NCBI RefSeq assembly: GCF_006538325.1
Contig: NZ_BJKK01000003.1
Span: forward strand, 62,001-126,000
Reading direction: 5' to 3'
Length of the DNA stretch: 64,000 nucleotides
Source: Alteromonas sp. KUL42
GTDB lineage: Bacteria > Pseudomonadota > Gammaproteobacteria > Enterobacterales > Alteromonadaceae
A program made the position numbers and the translations under genes. Positions 38,275 to 48,704 of the stretch are shown here, in pieces; within the stretch, counting starts at the first letter, position 1, and the number at the start of each line of letters is the position of its first letter. The notes below the pieces were generated by a model, which saw only the letters and a list, made by a program, of their open reading frames with translations, ran no database searches and was not told the origin of the DNA.

Positions 38275-40614
38275 TTAAAATACGTATTGTGCGGTCAACT
38301 GAGCATGGCGTGGCACGTTTGGCATTACTAAGGTTGCACCAAAATAGCCCCCTTCAAACAACGGTTGCCAGTTTTCTTCATCCGTCACGTTAATCACATC
38401 TACCCGCAAACGCAGTGCATTCGTTACAAAATAATCCGCACTTAGGTCAATACTGTACTGGTCGCGGATCATGACGGTTTGCAAGAAATCGAGTGGAAAC
38501 GACTTAGTGTAAAGCGCACTCGCACCAAAGCGTAAATCGGCGGTAGCTTGCCAGCCAACATTCAAAGAGGCGATTTGTGGTGGAATGCCTTGCACTCTGC
38601 TGTCAGAGGGAGCAAAAGCAGTAAATGATGGCGAGCCAACGCCTGTTCCTTCAATAATATCAGGGCGGCTATTGTCAAACGCATCTGCAACTTGAGAGGT
38701 GCCCTGGAATGCTGCAGAATCATCAAAACGCGCATCCAAATAGCTGTAAGCCGCATTCACCCAAATATCGTCGGCCTGATAGAACACTTGAAGCTCAGCG
38801 CCCTGTGTTTTTATACCACTGTTACTGCCATCGCGATTGCGCAAACTACGGGTTTGATCAAACACCGACGCCTCGGCATACCATGTGTTACTGGGTGCGT
38901 ATTTAACACCAACCTCGTACAAGGTATTTTCGGTAGCAAAATTTAAGGGGTTAATTTGATTATCTCCCCCAAGTACCGTTCCACCTCCCATGCTGTTTGA
39001 GGTAGCGTCATTTTCTGAAAACGCAGCATAAACATTAACGGCTTGGGTTAACTTGTACACTGCGCTTAATTGATAGCTTGTAAGCGTATCATTAAATGTA
39101 TCTGACGCTGCTTCAACACCCTCTGGCGCCAGAGGGTCTCTTGCTTCTACATCGTAATAGTCAACGCGAACACCGGCGATGGTCGACAGTTTTTCTGTCC
39201 ACTGAGAACGTTGCTGAAGTGCAAGCCCAGTTTGCCATGTTGTCGAGTCAGTGGTGTCAGATAAGTTGAAATCACCAGAGCCATCACCATCCAAATCGTA
39301 CTGGGCACCTGGCGAAACAAACACACCGGGGCGCAACTCCACAAGGCGCGCCTTTTGTGCATCGGTAAGCGGGATCACGCGATTTAAAAGCGGGCCTGTT
39401 AAATCAATAGGGTTATCTGCTTCTGTGGTAAATTGGCTGTAGCCAAGCACATCGTTATAGCGCAAGGCCAAGCCAAATGTGGTGGTTTGCGTATCATTCC
39501 AACGTACGTCAATTTCGGTGCGATTTTCAAACGTATCAGCGCCATCAATAATTTCTACGAAACTATTTTGCGCAATTTCTTCTCGCTCTAAGTATTGATA
39601 GTATGAAATGTTTCTTAGTGTAATCATGTCATCGAAGTGATATTCAAGATTACTGCGTAAAACGGTAGTTTCAGCGCTATTAATATCATCGGGGTTAGTA
39701 AACACACGGCTTCGAGGAATTACGACTTCACCCGTTGGAGAGATGATCGCACCAGCTCCGGGCACAGTACTTCCATTGGCTTGAACACCTTGACCTGTAA
39801 TGTATATGCCGTTATCAATAAGATCCTGCGTTGGGCGGTTTATACCCGCATTATCTGGGTAATCTGTATCATAATACTCAGCGCTTATATCCCACACCAC
39901 GTTATCACTTGGTGTTGTGCGATAGGCAACAAAAAGGTTTTTACTCTCACGCTCAGCATAGTCATAGAAACTATCGTGATCGAGGTATTCTGCACTAATT
40001 CGTATACCACTTTTACCTTCTTCAATCGCGGTACCGAAATCAATTTGAGTTGAATATTGGTCCCAACGACCAGCCCGTAATGTCACCTTCCCTTTTTGCC
40101 CGTTTACAGGGGCTACTTTGGTTTGCAGGTTCACAAAACCGCCATTGCGCTGTGTGCTGCCAAATAAAATAGGCGAAGGCCCTTTTACTACATCTATTTG
40201 TTCAACACTGTTGAACGATACGGGTAAGCCGAAGCCGTTGTTACCTGCTTGTCGGCGTATACCATCTTGAAATAACTCTCCAAGCTGACCTCGAATACTG
40301 GGCAAACTGGGTACACCAAAGCCACTTGGTGAATAAGCGTTAGGCGCGGCTTTCACAATATCGTGTAGGTCATCAATATTAAGCTGCTCTATTGCATCTG
40401 CTGATAACGACGTTACAGAACGGGGCGTTTCTGCCACACTTAGCGAATCGCCAAAAATACCTTTTAAAGCGTTATCACTTGGATTCAACGTACCTAGACT
40501 TTGTTTGTTTCCCTTAACTTCCACAACTTCAATATCTGATACTTGTTGTGCAGCAAGGCCATGACTTACAGCAAGGGCAAGTGAACTAAGTGCAATACCA
40601 ATCGCTTTTTTCAT
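38275..40614 (-). CDS. TonB-dependent outer-membrane receptor heading the VTT-ynj operon
   Basis: About 779 residues: signal peptide MKKAIGIALSSLALAVSHGLAAQQ, a TonB-box region (IEVVEVKG), plug domain with TPRSVTSLSADAIEQL, VDVVKGPSPILFGSTQRNGGFVN, and a barrel ending in YVF. The start at 40614 has GGAA eight bases upstream; a start at 40650 adds a non-signal stretch. It is the first gene of an operon and followed within 14 bases by the VTT-flavoprotein gene. The barrel resembles ferric siderophore and related receptors, but the substrate is unknown; a metal or metal chelate, or a small sulfur compound, would fit the flavoprotein next door. No Fur box was seen before it. Confidence 0.88.
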   Translation of the reverse strand: MKKAIGIALSSLALAVSHGLAAQQVSDIEVVEVKGNKQSLGTLNPSDNALKGIFGDSLSVAETPRSVTSLSADAIEQLNIDDLHDIVKAAPNAYSPSGFGVPSLPSIRGQLGELFQDGIRRQAGNNGFGLPVSFNSVEQIDVVKGPSPILFGSTQRNGGFVNLQTKVAPVNGQKGKVTLRAGRWDQYSTQIDFGTAIEEGKSGIRISAEYLDHDSFYDYAERESKNLFVAYRTTPSDNVVWDISAEYYDTDYPDNAGINRPTQDLIDNGIYITGQGVQANGSTVPGAGAIISPTGEVVIPRSRVFTNPDDINSAETTVLRSNLEYHFDDMITLRNISYYQYLEREEIAQNSFVEIIDGADTFENRTEIDVRWNDTQTTTFGLALRYNDVLGYSQFTTEADNPIDLTGPLLNRVIPLTDAQKARLVELRPGVFVSPGAQYDLDGDGSGDFNLSDTTDSTTWQTGLALQQRSQWTEKLSTIAGVRVDYYDVEARDPLAPEGVEAASDTFNDTLTSYQLSAVYKLTQAVNVYAAFSENDATSNSMGGGTVLGGDNQINPLNFATENTLYEVGVKYAPSNTWYAEASVFDQTRSLRNRDGSNSGIKTQGAELQVFYQADDIWVNAAYSYLDARFDDSAAFQGTSQVADAFDNSRPDIIEGTGVGSPSFTAFAPSDSRVQGIPPQIASLNVGWQATADLRFGASALYTKSFPLDFLQTVMIRDQYSIDLSADYFVTNALRLRVDVINVTDEENWQPLFEGGYFGATLVMPNVPRHAQLTAQYVF

Positions 40615-40772
40615 TTTGAATTCCATAGATTTTCTGTTCTTGCTCGACAAGACCGATACGTCGCTAGAAAACTTTCAGCGCACTTTTAATTAAAAAAAAG
40701 AGGATTTTGAAATTTTCCTTTTACTTCACCGCTCTATTTCGGTCACAACATTTAACAAACAATGGAATTATC

Positions 40773-41189
40773 ATGCAACACACGGCACCTCAAACCTTAA
40801 ACCGATTAACGTGGGCACTTTTCGTCCTTCGCATATCTGTTTTTATCGTCATGTTTGTCTGGACACTCGACAAATTCGTTAACCCAGCCCACGGAATGAA
40901 GGTGTTTGAGCACTTCTACGGCATTGGCGGTATGCAAACCACTATGGTTTACCTACTAGGCGCATTACAACTGGTATTAGTACTGGCTTTTGTCGCAGGG
41001 TTTGCCAAGCGATATACCTATGGACTGGTGTTTTTACTGCACGGTGCGTCTACCTTGTCGTCGTTTCCGTTATACATAGACGCGTTTAACAATTTACTGT
41101 TTTTTGCCGCATGGCCTATGTGGGGTGCTTGCTTTACCTTGTATTTATTACGCGATGCCGATACGCGGTTTATCTTACTGAAACCCTAG
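40773..41189 (+). CDS. Small four-helix inner-membrane protein
   Basis: About 138 residues with four hydrophobic segments (near residues 15-35, 50-75, 80-100 and 108-128 of the short form). The first loop WTLDKFVNPAHGMKVFEHFYG and later WPMWGACF are reminiscent of DoxX/DoxD-type membrane proteins, but no family is certain. ATG 40773 has GGAATTATC directly upstream; a longer frame from 40707 lacks support. It is divergent from the TonB receptor of the VTT-ynj operon, so could share its regulation. Confidence 0.6.
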   Translation: MQHTAPQTLNRLTWALFVLRISVFIVMFVWTLDKFVNPAHGMKVFEHFYGIGGMQTTMVYLLGALQLVLVLAFVAGFAKRYTYGLVFLLHGASTLSSFPLYIDAFNNLLFFAAWPMWGACFTLYLLRDADTRFILLKP

Positions 41190-41211
41190 CTACGTTTATT
41201 ACAGTTTGTAT

Positions 41212-41676
41212 CTATCGCTTGGCAACAGCGCAGAGTTGTTGCCATTCGTTTTCTACTACTGGCATGATACTTAAGCGGCTACCTTTTTTTACCACACCAA
41301 GCTCGGTGATAGTCGGCATCGATTTAATGGTGGAAAGTGGTATTACACTGGGAAACTTTTCTACAAACTTCACATCTACACGAAACCACCTAGGGTTTGT
41401 TTCACTCGATTTAGGATCGTAATATTTAGACTCTGGATCAAATTGAGTAGTATCAGGATAGCCAGCCTTAACCACTTCGGCTACCCCTGCAATGCCTACT
41501 GTTTTACAACTCGAATGATAAATGAATACCTTGTCGCCAAGGGCAATATCGTCGCGCAAAAAATTACGCGCCTGATAGTTTCTAACCCCATCCCATGGCT
41601 CAGTCTGCTGTGGGCGATTGGCTAAGTCATCAATAGAAAATGCGTCTGGTTCTGTTTTAAAAAGCCAATAACCCAT
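41212..41676 (-). CDS. EVE domain protein
   Basis: The 154-residue protein is a single EVE domain (PUA-like fold), beginning YWLFKTEPDAFSIDDL and containing WDGVRNYQARNFLRD, DKVFIYHSS and NPRWFRVDVKF. Such domains bind modified bases in DNA or RNA (5-methylcytosine or hydroxymethylcytosine in some). The protein has no fused effector domain. It lies convergent with the small membrane protein and divergent from ygiQ. Function in this host unknown. Confidence 0.9.
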   Translation of the reverse strand: MGYWLFKTEPDAFSIDDLANRPQQTEPWDGVRNYQARNFLRDDIALGDKVFIYHSSCKTVGIAGVAEVVKAGYPDTTQFDPESKYYDPKSSETNPRWFRVDVKFVEKFPSVIPLSTIKSMPTITELGVVKKGSRLSIMPVVENEWQQLCAVAKR

Positions 41677-41918
41677 GTATACCTCTATTTTTCAAATATT
41701 TATATGTAGACAAATTAAAATAACACGTAATTGTAAACGTTAGTATGTAATAAGCGTTTGTAAACAAGGCCAGAGTGATTTTCACATACACTACCCCATT
41801 AATTTAATTACACTGCTATACCTTCACAAGTACATCACTGCTATAATTACGCTTCAATTCTGAAAACCTGCAAAATGCACGTTTCAGCTAATTCTCTGTT
41901 TATCTAGATGTGATTACT

Positions 41919-44261
41919 ATGCAAGCCACCATTAAGGCCGAACGCGGTCTGTTTTCTTATCCAAAGTACTGGCCTCACTGCCTGGGTACTGCACCATTTT
42001 TACCTATGTCGAAGGAGGAAATGGATGCCTTGGGATGGGACAGCTGCGACGTTATTCTGGTGACAGGTGACGCTTACGTAGACCACCCGAGTTTTGGCAT
42101 GGCAGTTATTGGGCGTGTTTTAGAAGCACATGGTTTCAGAGTCGGTATCATTGCTCAACCCGATTGGACGAGCAAAGACGACTTCATGAAATTGGGTAAA
42201 CCCAATCTGTATTTCGGTGTAACCGCTGGCAATATGGATTCCATGATAAACCGCTACACGTCAGATAAAAAATTGCGACACGACGACGCCTACACACCTG
42301 GCAATGTAGGTGGCAAACGTCCCGACCGTGCAGTTACTGTTTATTCTCAGCGCTGTCGAGAGGCCTTCAAGGGCGTACCTGTAATTATTGGTGGCATTGA
42401 AGCCAGCCTTAGGCGTATTGCCCATTACGATTATTGGAGCGAAAAAGTACGTCGCTCGGTATTATTTGATTCCAAAGCAGACATGCTGTTTTTCGGTAAT
42501 GCTGAACGCCCTCTAGTTGAAGTGACTCACCGTCTGGCTGCGGGTGAAGACATTGCTGACCTGCGTGACATTCGCGGTACCGCTATTATCGTTAAAGAAG
42601 CCCTTCCCGAGTGGCAAGGCGTAGATTCAACGTCATTAGACAGGCCGGGTAAAATTGACCCAATTCCAAGCCCTTATCAAATGGAGCCGGAATGCGATAG
42701 TCAAGAGAAAGATACGAAGAGCAGCGAAGCCCCTGAGGCCGCTCCCATCGTTATTCAACCTGCGCAAAGGGAAAAAGAAAAGCGCAAACCATGGGAAAAC
42801 GTGTACGTTAAGTTGCCTGCTTTTGAGACAGTAAAAGACAACAACGTGTTGTACGCCCATACCTCGCGTATTTTACATCAGGAAACCAACCCCGGCTGTG
42901 CTCGCGCGCTCATGCAACGTCACGGCGACCGCCATATTTGGATAAACCCACCAGCAATGCCATTAGAAACCGACGAGATGGACGCGGTTTTTGATTTACC
43001 TTATCAGCGTGTTCCTCACCCTGTTTATGGCGATGCCAAAATACCCGCTTATGACATGATACGTTTCAGTATCAATATCATGCGCGGCTGCTACGGTGGA
43101 TGTACTTTCTGTTCTATTACAGAACATGAAGGGCGTATTATTCAAAGCCGTTCTGAAGATTCTATTATTCGTGAAATCGAGCAAATTCGCGATACCGTTC
43201 CCGGCTTTACCGGTGTTATCTCAGATTTGGGAGGTCCAACGGCTAACATGTATCGTCTTCGTTGCAAAAGCCCTAAAGCTGAAGCAACCTGTCGTCGACC
43301 TTCATGTGTTTACCCAAGTATTTGTGCGCACATGGATACCGATCACAAACCAACTATCGACCTGTATCGCCGTGCGCGCAACTTACCCGGTATTAAAAAG
43401 ATTTTGATAGCTTCGGGTGTACGTTACGACCTTGCGGTAGAAGATCCAGAATATGTAAAAGAGTTAGCCCTTCATCACGTAGGTGGTTATCTAAAGATAG
43501 CGCCAGAGCACACCGAAGAAGGTCCACTGTCAAAAATGATGAAGCCGGGTATGGGCAGTTATTACCGCTTTAAAGAGTTGTTCGACAAGTACTCTCAAGA
43601 AGCAGGCAAGAAACAGTACCTTATTCCGTACTTTATCGCTTCGCACCCGGGTACAACCGATGAAGATATGCTGAGCTTGGCGATTTGGCTTAAAGAAAAT
43701 AAGTTTAAACTGGACCAAGTTCAAAACTTCTATCCATCGCCGATGGCCACCGCTACCACCATGTATCACACCGAGGTGAATTCACTGCGTAAAGTGACCA
43801 AAGACAGTGAATCAGTACCGTCGGCAAAAGGCGAAATTCATCGCCGTTTACACAAAGCGATGTTGCGCTATCACGACCCTAAGAACTTTGCGCAGATCCG
43901 CGAAGCGCTTGTAAAAATGGGCAGAGAAGACTTAATTGGGCGAGGCCCGCAGCATTTAGTACCACCAGAAACTGCGGATGAAAAACGCCAAAAAGCGCAA
44001 CGCGGTCGACGGGGAGAGCGAGCATTAACCAAACATACGGGTTTACCACCACAGTTCCAACGTAAGTCCACCAATAAAAATGGCGGAAAAAGCAACGGAA
44101 AACCAAGGACTTCTGGACATCATGGTAGTAAAGGCAGTAACGCGGCTAATGCCAATAACACCAGTAATACCAATAGCACTGGCAACGGGGGTAAAAATAA
44201 GCCCAATAGTCGTAAGCCCAGTAATCGTAAGCAGCGCCAGCATGCTGGACCCAAAGGGTAA
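41919..44261 (+). CDS. ygiQ: YgiQ family radical SAM protein
   Basis: About 780 residues. The N-terminal YgiQ region ([21 protein letters not shown]) precedes a B12-binding-like zone and a radical SAM core with the [4Fe-4S] motif CYGGCTFC near residue 390. A later Cys-rich loop ([23 protein letters not shown]) may bind a second cluster. The Asn/Ser/Lys-rich tail (from about residue 715) is low complexity and longer than in E. coli YgiQ (739 residues). ATG 41919 is preferred over GTG 41910. The biochemical role of YgiQ is not established. Confidence 0.93.
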   Translation: MQATIKAERGLFSYPKYWPHCLGTAPFLPMSKEEMDALGWDSCDVILVTGDAYVDHPSFGMAVIGRVLEAHGFRVGIIAQPDWTSKDDFMKLGKPNLYFGVTAGNMDSMINRYTSDKKLRHDDAYTPGNVGGKRPDRAVTVYSQRCREAFKGVPVIIGGIEASLRRIAHYDYWSEKVRRSVLFDSKADMLFFGNAERPLVEVTHRLAAGEDIADLRDIRGTAIIVKEALPEWQGVDSTSLDRPGKIDPIPSPYQMEPECDSQEKDTKSSEAPEAAPIVIQPAQREKEKRKPWENVYVKLPAFETVKDNNVLYAHTSRILHQETNPGCARALMQRHGDRHIWINPPAMPLETDEMDAVFDLPYQRVPHPVYGDAKIPAYDMIRFSINIMRGCYGGCTFCSITEHEGRIIQSRSEDSIIREIEQIRDTVPGFTGVISDLGGPTANMYRLRCKSPKAEATCRRPSCVYPSICAHMDTDHKPTIDLYRRARNLPGIKKILIASGVRYDLAVEDPEYVKELALHHVGGYLKIAPEHTEEGPLSKMMKPGMGSYYRFKELFDKYSQEAGKKQYLIPYFIASHPGTTDEDMLSLAIWLKENKFKLDQVQNFYPSPMATATTMYHTEVNSLRKVTKDSESVPSAKGEIHRRLHKAMLRYHDPKNFAQIREALVKMGREDLIGRGPQHLVPPETADEKRQKAQRGRRGERALTKHTGLPPQFQRKSTNKNGGKSNGKPRTSGHHGSKGSNAANANNTSNTNSTGNGGKNKPNSRKPSNRKQRQHAGPKG

Positions 44262-44289
44262 TTAATTCCAGCTACCCGTTTATAAAGCA

Positions 44290-44328
44290 AAAAGCCGATT
44301 TAGTAATTCATACTAAATCGGCTTTTAT
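44290..44328 (+). terminator. Terminator after ygiQ
   Basis: A 16-bp stem AAAGCCGATTTAGTA / TACTAAATCGGCTTT with a five-base loop and T-rich end lies 28 bases after the ygiQ stop. Confidence 0.9.
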
Positions 44329-44343
44329 ATTTTACGCGTGTTG

Positions 44344-44440
44344 TTATACCAAGCAGCTTATACCAACCAGCCTATACCAACCCGCTTAGGAGCTTTCCCT
44401 TTCAAAGTGAGTCAAAATCTTAGGCGGATTGGTATTTCTC
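44344..44440. repeat. 14-bp tandem repeat and inverted repeat element
   Basis: Three 14-bp units with the core TATACCAA run at 44344-44385 (TTATACCAAGCAGC and two variants). The last unit and its flank, TATACCAACCCGCTTAGG (44373-44390), recurs inverted at 44419-44438 as TCTTAGGCGGATTGGTATTT with a few mismatches. Similar ATACCAATCCGCCTAA motifs are, in my recollection, dispersed in genomes of Vibrio, Shewanella and Alteromonas relatives, so this may be a REP-like or MITE-like intergenic element. Confidence 0.55.
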
Positions 44441-44488
44441 AGCTATTTTTCAATTCACGTGTGGAGTATCATTCGCGTGACGAACACG

Positions 44489-45953
44489 TCACGCTGTTAC
44501 TTCTGAGTCTGTTATACCTTGCGCATTTTGCTGATTGAGTACTTTCTTATCTCGCTTAATGAGCACGGCACTGCGATACAAGCTCCACACGACATAAACT
44601 GCCATAGGGCCGTTCAACTGTAATGACGATACTGTGAAGAATGCACTGCCATTAACAACAGCATATGTCACCAATAAAACAAGTACACCAATACCTGAAA
44701 GTGCCAACCAATATGGTTTCGTCAGAGTTTTTAGTGTTGCTGCGAGCACGCAATTCAACAGCATTACACACCAGAAGACGGCAATAAGCGAGCCTGTAAA
44801 AAAACATATCTGCAACGCCGGTTAATGCCAAAGCACCTACACTGCCCCACACCGTTGCATACCACAATCGGCTAGCCAGAGGTGGATGTGCTTTCTTTGA
44901 CAACCATATTTCCATTCCAGAAACACACAACATGGTTAGCATGACCCCAAGGACAAAGTACAACCATTTGCTGATAAGCCCTGCAAAATCACCGAAGTGC
45001 AAGCGATACATTGACCATACTAACTGTTTGCCCCACTCTCCGTGCTCATAGCCTGAAACACCGATGAAGTTTCCGGCAGTATCAAATCGATAACCTTCTG
45101 CATAAATCATCTTATTGGGTGCCTTCGCGTATATCTCAATAAATTGCTCTGGCTCGCCCACCTCATGCACAGTAAGGAAAATAGGTGATTTTTCTGGAGC
45201 AAGTTCACTCATTTGTGCAAAAGCTCGACCGATAGCGGCCTTTCCTTCCTGTGGAGTTAGCACTGGATCAGGGGTAAAAATTTGCTCGATTACCGCTTCT
45301 CGATCCCCATCGTAATTCAACGACGCGACTACAATTAAAATAACCCCAGCCAAACCAAAATATGCACCAGTTACGGCAATAATGGTGTGAAAAGGCGCTG
45401 CCCATAAGCCAAAACGATTGTGTAAATCGATTTGCGCTTGCTGACCGTTTCCGCCACGACGTAGTTTAAATGCATCTTTTGCAATGCGTTTATGCGCAAC
45501 GACGCCCGTTACTATCAACGTACAAATAATAGCACCAAGTGCACTGACCAGAATCATACCCCAGCTATTTGGTAAATTGAGAGATAAGTGCAAGTCCACC
45601 AACATTTCGGTAAAAGACACGCTTTCTTTTTCAATTAAATTGCCTTGCGTATCGGCAAAATAGGCAGCATGGTCGTTTTCTACGACAAGCCTGGGGATGT
45701 CCGAAGTAGGAAACACCACATAAAGATGGTGTGTTTCTTGGGTGTTTTGCGCTAAGAATGTATCCATGGCCTTTTCAATAGCAGCCGGAGACACATTGTC
45801 CATTTCTTGAATATGCGGCTGTTCCCAGCGTTCAAATTCCAAGTGAAATACAGCAATGGTGCCAGACAAACACACCAAAAACAGGAGGACACTTAAAAAT
45901 ACACCTACCCAGTTATGTGCATTTAATGCATTTTGTTTTGTTATCTTATCCAT
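44489..45953 (-). pseudogene. PepSY-associated membrane protein of the siderophore operon, frameshifted
   Basis: The protein has an N-terminal membrane helix (WVGVFLSVLLFLVCLSGTIAVF), PepSY-type periplasmic regions and further helices, as in the iron-regulated PepSY/PiuB-like proteins thought to act in ferric-siderophore reduction. After about residue 385 the frame changes. Removing one A from the A7 run at 44798-44804 restores ADMFFTGSLIAVFWC and the following helices to the stop at 44489, giving about 487 residues. ATG 45953 is preferred to GTG 45962, which starts 1 base after the upstream gene's stop. It is third in the siderophore receptor operon. Confidence 0.8.
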
Positions 45954-45962
45954 TTTTAACAC

Positions 45963-46499
45963 CTACATGGGTAACAGCAAAAGAATTGGAACACTGACAC
46001 TCGCTAAGACACCGTATGCCCCTAATACAAAGAACTTCCTTTGTGTTACCAAATAGTGATAAACCATCAAACCCCAAAAGATAGGTAGCAATACAATTCC
46101 TGCCCCTAATTTCCCTGCCATAGAAAAAGGTAACAATGCACAAAATCCAAGCGTACTTAACACACTCACCACAAGTAAAAATACCAAAATAACAAAATAG
46201 TTAACGGCATTACCCACTACTGTTTTTCGTGAAAAATCAAACTTTCTTGGTGCTGGGCTATTTTGGGGTGCCGGTAGTTGAGTCTGATTTAACGCAATAA
46301 AAGGCCACACCATCAATGAAGGGATACACAACGCGTACAGCACGCCAAATTCCCACCCTTGCGCGAAGGACCAACAAATTGTGGCAACAAGCCACAACAC
46401 TAACCCTGCATATAACATAGGCGACGTTTGTGCCCGCCAGCTTTTATAAACGGTAGCCACCGCAGCGAGTGTCAAGCCACTCGCAGCAAATGTAAGCAT
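45963..46499 (-). CDS. Hydrophobic membrane protein between siderophore receptor and PepSY gene
   Basis: The 178-residue protein is mostly membrane: about five or six hydrophobic segments with a proline-rich loop (PAPQNSPAPRKFDF) in the middle. It has no recognised motif. Its place between a TonB siderophore receptor and a PepSY protein, with 9-base and 1-base spacings, is the usual site of small DUF-type membrane proteins in these operons, and suggests it helps iron release or transport across the inner membrane. Confidence 0.7.
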   Translation of the reverse strand: MLTFAASGLTLAAVATVYKSWRAQTSPMLYAGLVLWLVATICWSFAQGWEFGVLYALCIPSLMVWPFIALNQTQLPAPQNSPAPRKFDFSRKTVVGNAVNYFVILVFLLVVSVLSTLGFCALLPFSMAGKLGAGIVLLPIFWGLMVYHYLVTQRKFFVLGAYGVLASVSVPILLLLPM

Positions 46500-46508
46500 G
46501 ATTACTCC

Positions 46509-48641
46509 TTAGAATGCGTAAGTAACTGATGCATTGATGGTTCTTCTTACACCAGGGAAACAGTCGCCACGTGTAAGACAGGAAGTAAGATATTCTTTGT
46601 CGGTTAAATTTCTCACATTCAGCTGTACATCAATGTCATCAGAAAACTGATACGCCAACATTAAATCAGCAAGAGTATAACTTGGTGTCACATATCGAAT
46701 TGACGCATTTTCAGAAACACTTTCACCCACATAACGCAGGCCTGCGCCTAAACGTAGCCCAGCAAGTTTTGCAGGCTCATAATTCAGCCATAGCGACGCA
46801 TTGCTATCAGGCTGTGCCGATAGTGCAAAACCATTCGGATCTTCGGCGTTCATGGAAGACGCTGCAAATTGCGCAGTTACTTCATCGAAAGTGACACGCC
46901 CTTCAATCTCTACTCCGTCAAGACGGGTAATGCCTTGCTGCTGTGCAGCTTCAGATGGCAGGCTATTTGGGTTGGGTAAATTGGAAATTTCAATGTCGTA
47001 GTAAGCTACTGTTACATAACCAGGGATAGACGAAAATGCCCACTTAATACCGGCTTCATACTGTCTACCTTCTTCTGGCTTAAGCTGGTTACCATTAACA
47101 TCAAGCCCTACAACGGTTTCAAAAGACTCAGCGTAGCTAACATAAGGTGACAGGCCATTCTCAAAGCGGTAAAGAATTCCAGCTGAATAAGATGTCTGAT
47201 TGTCATCTTGCTTTATTAAGCCTGTATTGTTTTCAACACGGTCGTGTCTTAACCCTAAGGTGAAACGCCAGTTTTCAACGGCTATTTGATCTGACAAATA
47301 AAAGCCAACATCATCGACTTCTTGGGTTGGAGAGTCGCGATAAATAGCATCGAAAACACTTTGATCTGGCGCCCCAGTGAAAACAGGGTTTGCCAAATCT
47401 AATATATAGCGGAAATCTCCCTGCAGTGCCCCACCCCCTGCGTAATACGCAGAGTTTGTGTCAGTTTCAACTGCTTGATATTGCACACCCGCCAATAGTT
47501 CATGCTCTAAGCGCCCAGTAGCATATTGCTTGCTTAACCTTACATCTATTGCTTGCTGATTAAATGTGTTATCGGCTTGATAAAAGGTACGTGGGACAAA
47601 TGTATCAGTTGGAGCAATTGGTGCGCCAACAAAAGCGTTAAGATAGCGAGTTCCACCGGTAAAAGCAGTCCATGCTTGATGGTAATCGGCATCGCCATCT
47701 CGCCATAATGCAGTAAACGACATAGACATAGTGTCGTCAAAATAGTGTTCGCCCAACACCGTAATTTGGTTAGAAGAGGTATCGAACTTATTAAAACCAG
47801 GCTCACCTGTGTATACGTCTTGATCAGGTAAGTATGTGCCGTCTGCCAGAGGAAGTAGCGTACCTTCTACGGGAATAAACTGGGCGGCTGTGTCACTTTC
47901 TGTATCTTGAAATAACCCCATTAGGGTAAGTGTTGTGTTGTCACTTGGCATAAAAGAAAGTGAAGGCATAAGCACATGTGTATCATCAGTAACATGGTCA
48001 ACCTGTGAATCTGAATCACGATAAAGGCCGACAAAACGCCCTATCCATTTGTCATCTCCTGATACGCTACCATTTATATCAACACCAAGTTGCGCCCGTG
48101 AAAAACTGCCATAAGACAAGACCACTTCATTGCCCTTATTAAGCTTGGGCGTCTTTGATACATAGTTAACGATACCACCGGGTGAACCCTGACCGTAAAG
48201 CACTGAAGCAGGGCCTTTTAGTAACTCAACTTGTTCCATAGTATACACTTCGGCACGGGTTGAATTGTAACTCCCGAATAACTCTTGAATTGAATCACGA
48301 TAACGGGGAATACTTAACCCGCGTGAAGATACTGAGTCAACGCGAGTTGCATAGCCATAGGACTCACCTGTTACCCCTGCCATGTATGTCGCCGTTTGCG
48401 ATAAATTTAACGCGCCTTTTTGCTTAAGATCTAAAGCAGTTTCGATGGAAATTGTTCGGGCGAGCTCAACAATTGGTGTGTTTGTTTTAGTAGCGCCAAA
48501 AGGACTACGCGTTCCCACCACTTCAACCTTTTCAATAGCCTTTTCATTATCGTTTTCAAGGTTATCGCTAACGACATTTTGAGCATACGAAGGTGTAGCC
48601 AGTGCAGAAGCTATCGCTAAAAAAATAAGTGTCTTATCCAT
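46509..48641 (-). CDS. TonB-dependent siderophore receptor
   Basis: The 710-residue protein begins with a signal peptide (MDKTLIFLAIASALATPSYAQ), a TonB-box-like EKVEVVGT, plug elements RDSIQELFGSYNSTRAEVYTMEQVELLKGPAS and VLYGQGSPGGIVNYVSK, and a barrel ending AF. The SPGG-VNYVSK pattern is typical of ferrichrome/coprogen-type siderophore receptors. A Fur box lies upstream and two membrane-protein genes follow, making a coherent iron-uptake unit. The particular siderophore is unknown, and no synthesis genes are present. Confidence 0.92.
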   Translation of the reverse strand: MDKTLIFLAIASALATPSYAQNVVSDNLENDNEKAIEKVEVVGTRSPFGATKTNTPIVELARTISIETALDLKQKGALNLSQTATYMAGVTGESYGYATRVDSVSSRGLSIPRYRDSIQELFGSYNSTRAEVYTMEQVELLKGPASVLYGQGSPGGIVNYVSKTPKLNKGNEVVLSYGSFSRAQLGVDINGSVSGDDKWIGRFVGLYRDSDSQVDHVTDDTHVLMPSLSFMPSDNTTLTLMGLFQDTESDTAAQFIPVEGTLLPLADGTYLPDQDVYTGEPGFNKFDTSSNQITVLGEHYFDDTMSMSFTALWRDGDADYHQAWTAFTGGTRYLNAFVGAPIAPTDTFVPRTFYQADNTFNQQAIDVRLSKQYATGRLEHELLAGVQYQAVETDTNSAYYAGGGALQGDFRYILDLANPVFTGAPDQSVFDAIYRDSPTQEVDDVGFYLSDQIAVENWRFTLGLRHDRVENNTGLIKQDDNQTSYSAGILYRFENGLSPYVSYAESFETVVGLDVNGNQLKPEEGRQYEAGIKWAFSSIPGYVTVAYYDIEISNLPNPNSLPSEAAQQQGITRLDGVEIEGRVTFDEVTAQFAASSMNAEDPNGFALSAQPDSNASLWLNYEPAKLAGLRLGAGLRYVGESVSENASIRYVTPSYTLADLMLAYQFSDDIDVQLNVRNLTDKEYLTSCLTRGDCFPGVRRTINASVTYAF

Positions 48642-48704
48642 AAGGCAAGTTGTCTTTTATCTAGTAAATTAATTGATGAAGATAATTTACCAAAATTTTA
48701 TGCA

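Noticed and set aside
44475..44494. GCGTGACG/CGTCACGC hairpin at the PepSY gene stop
   Set aside because: No T run follows on the minus strand, and the stem overlaps codons, so terminator evidence is weak.
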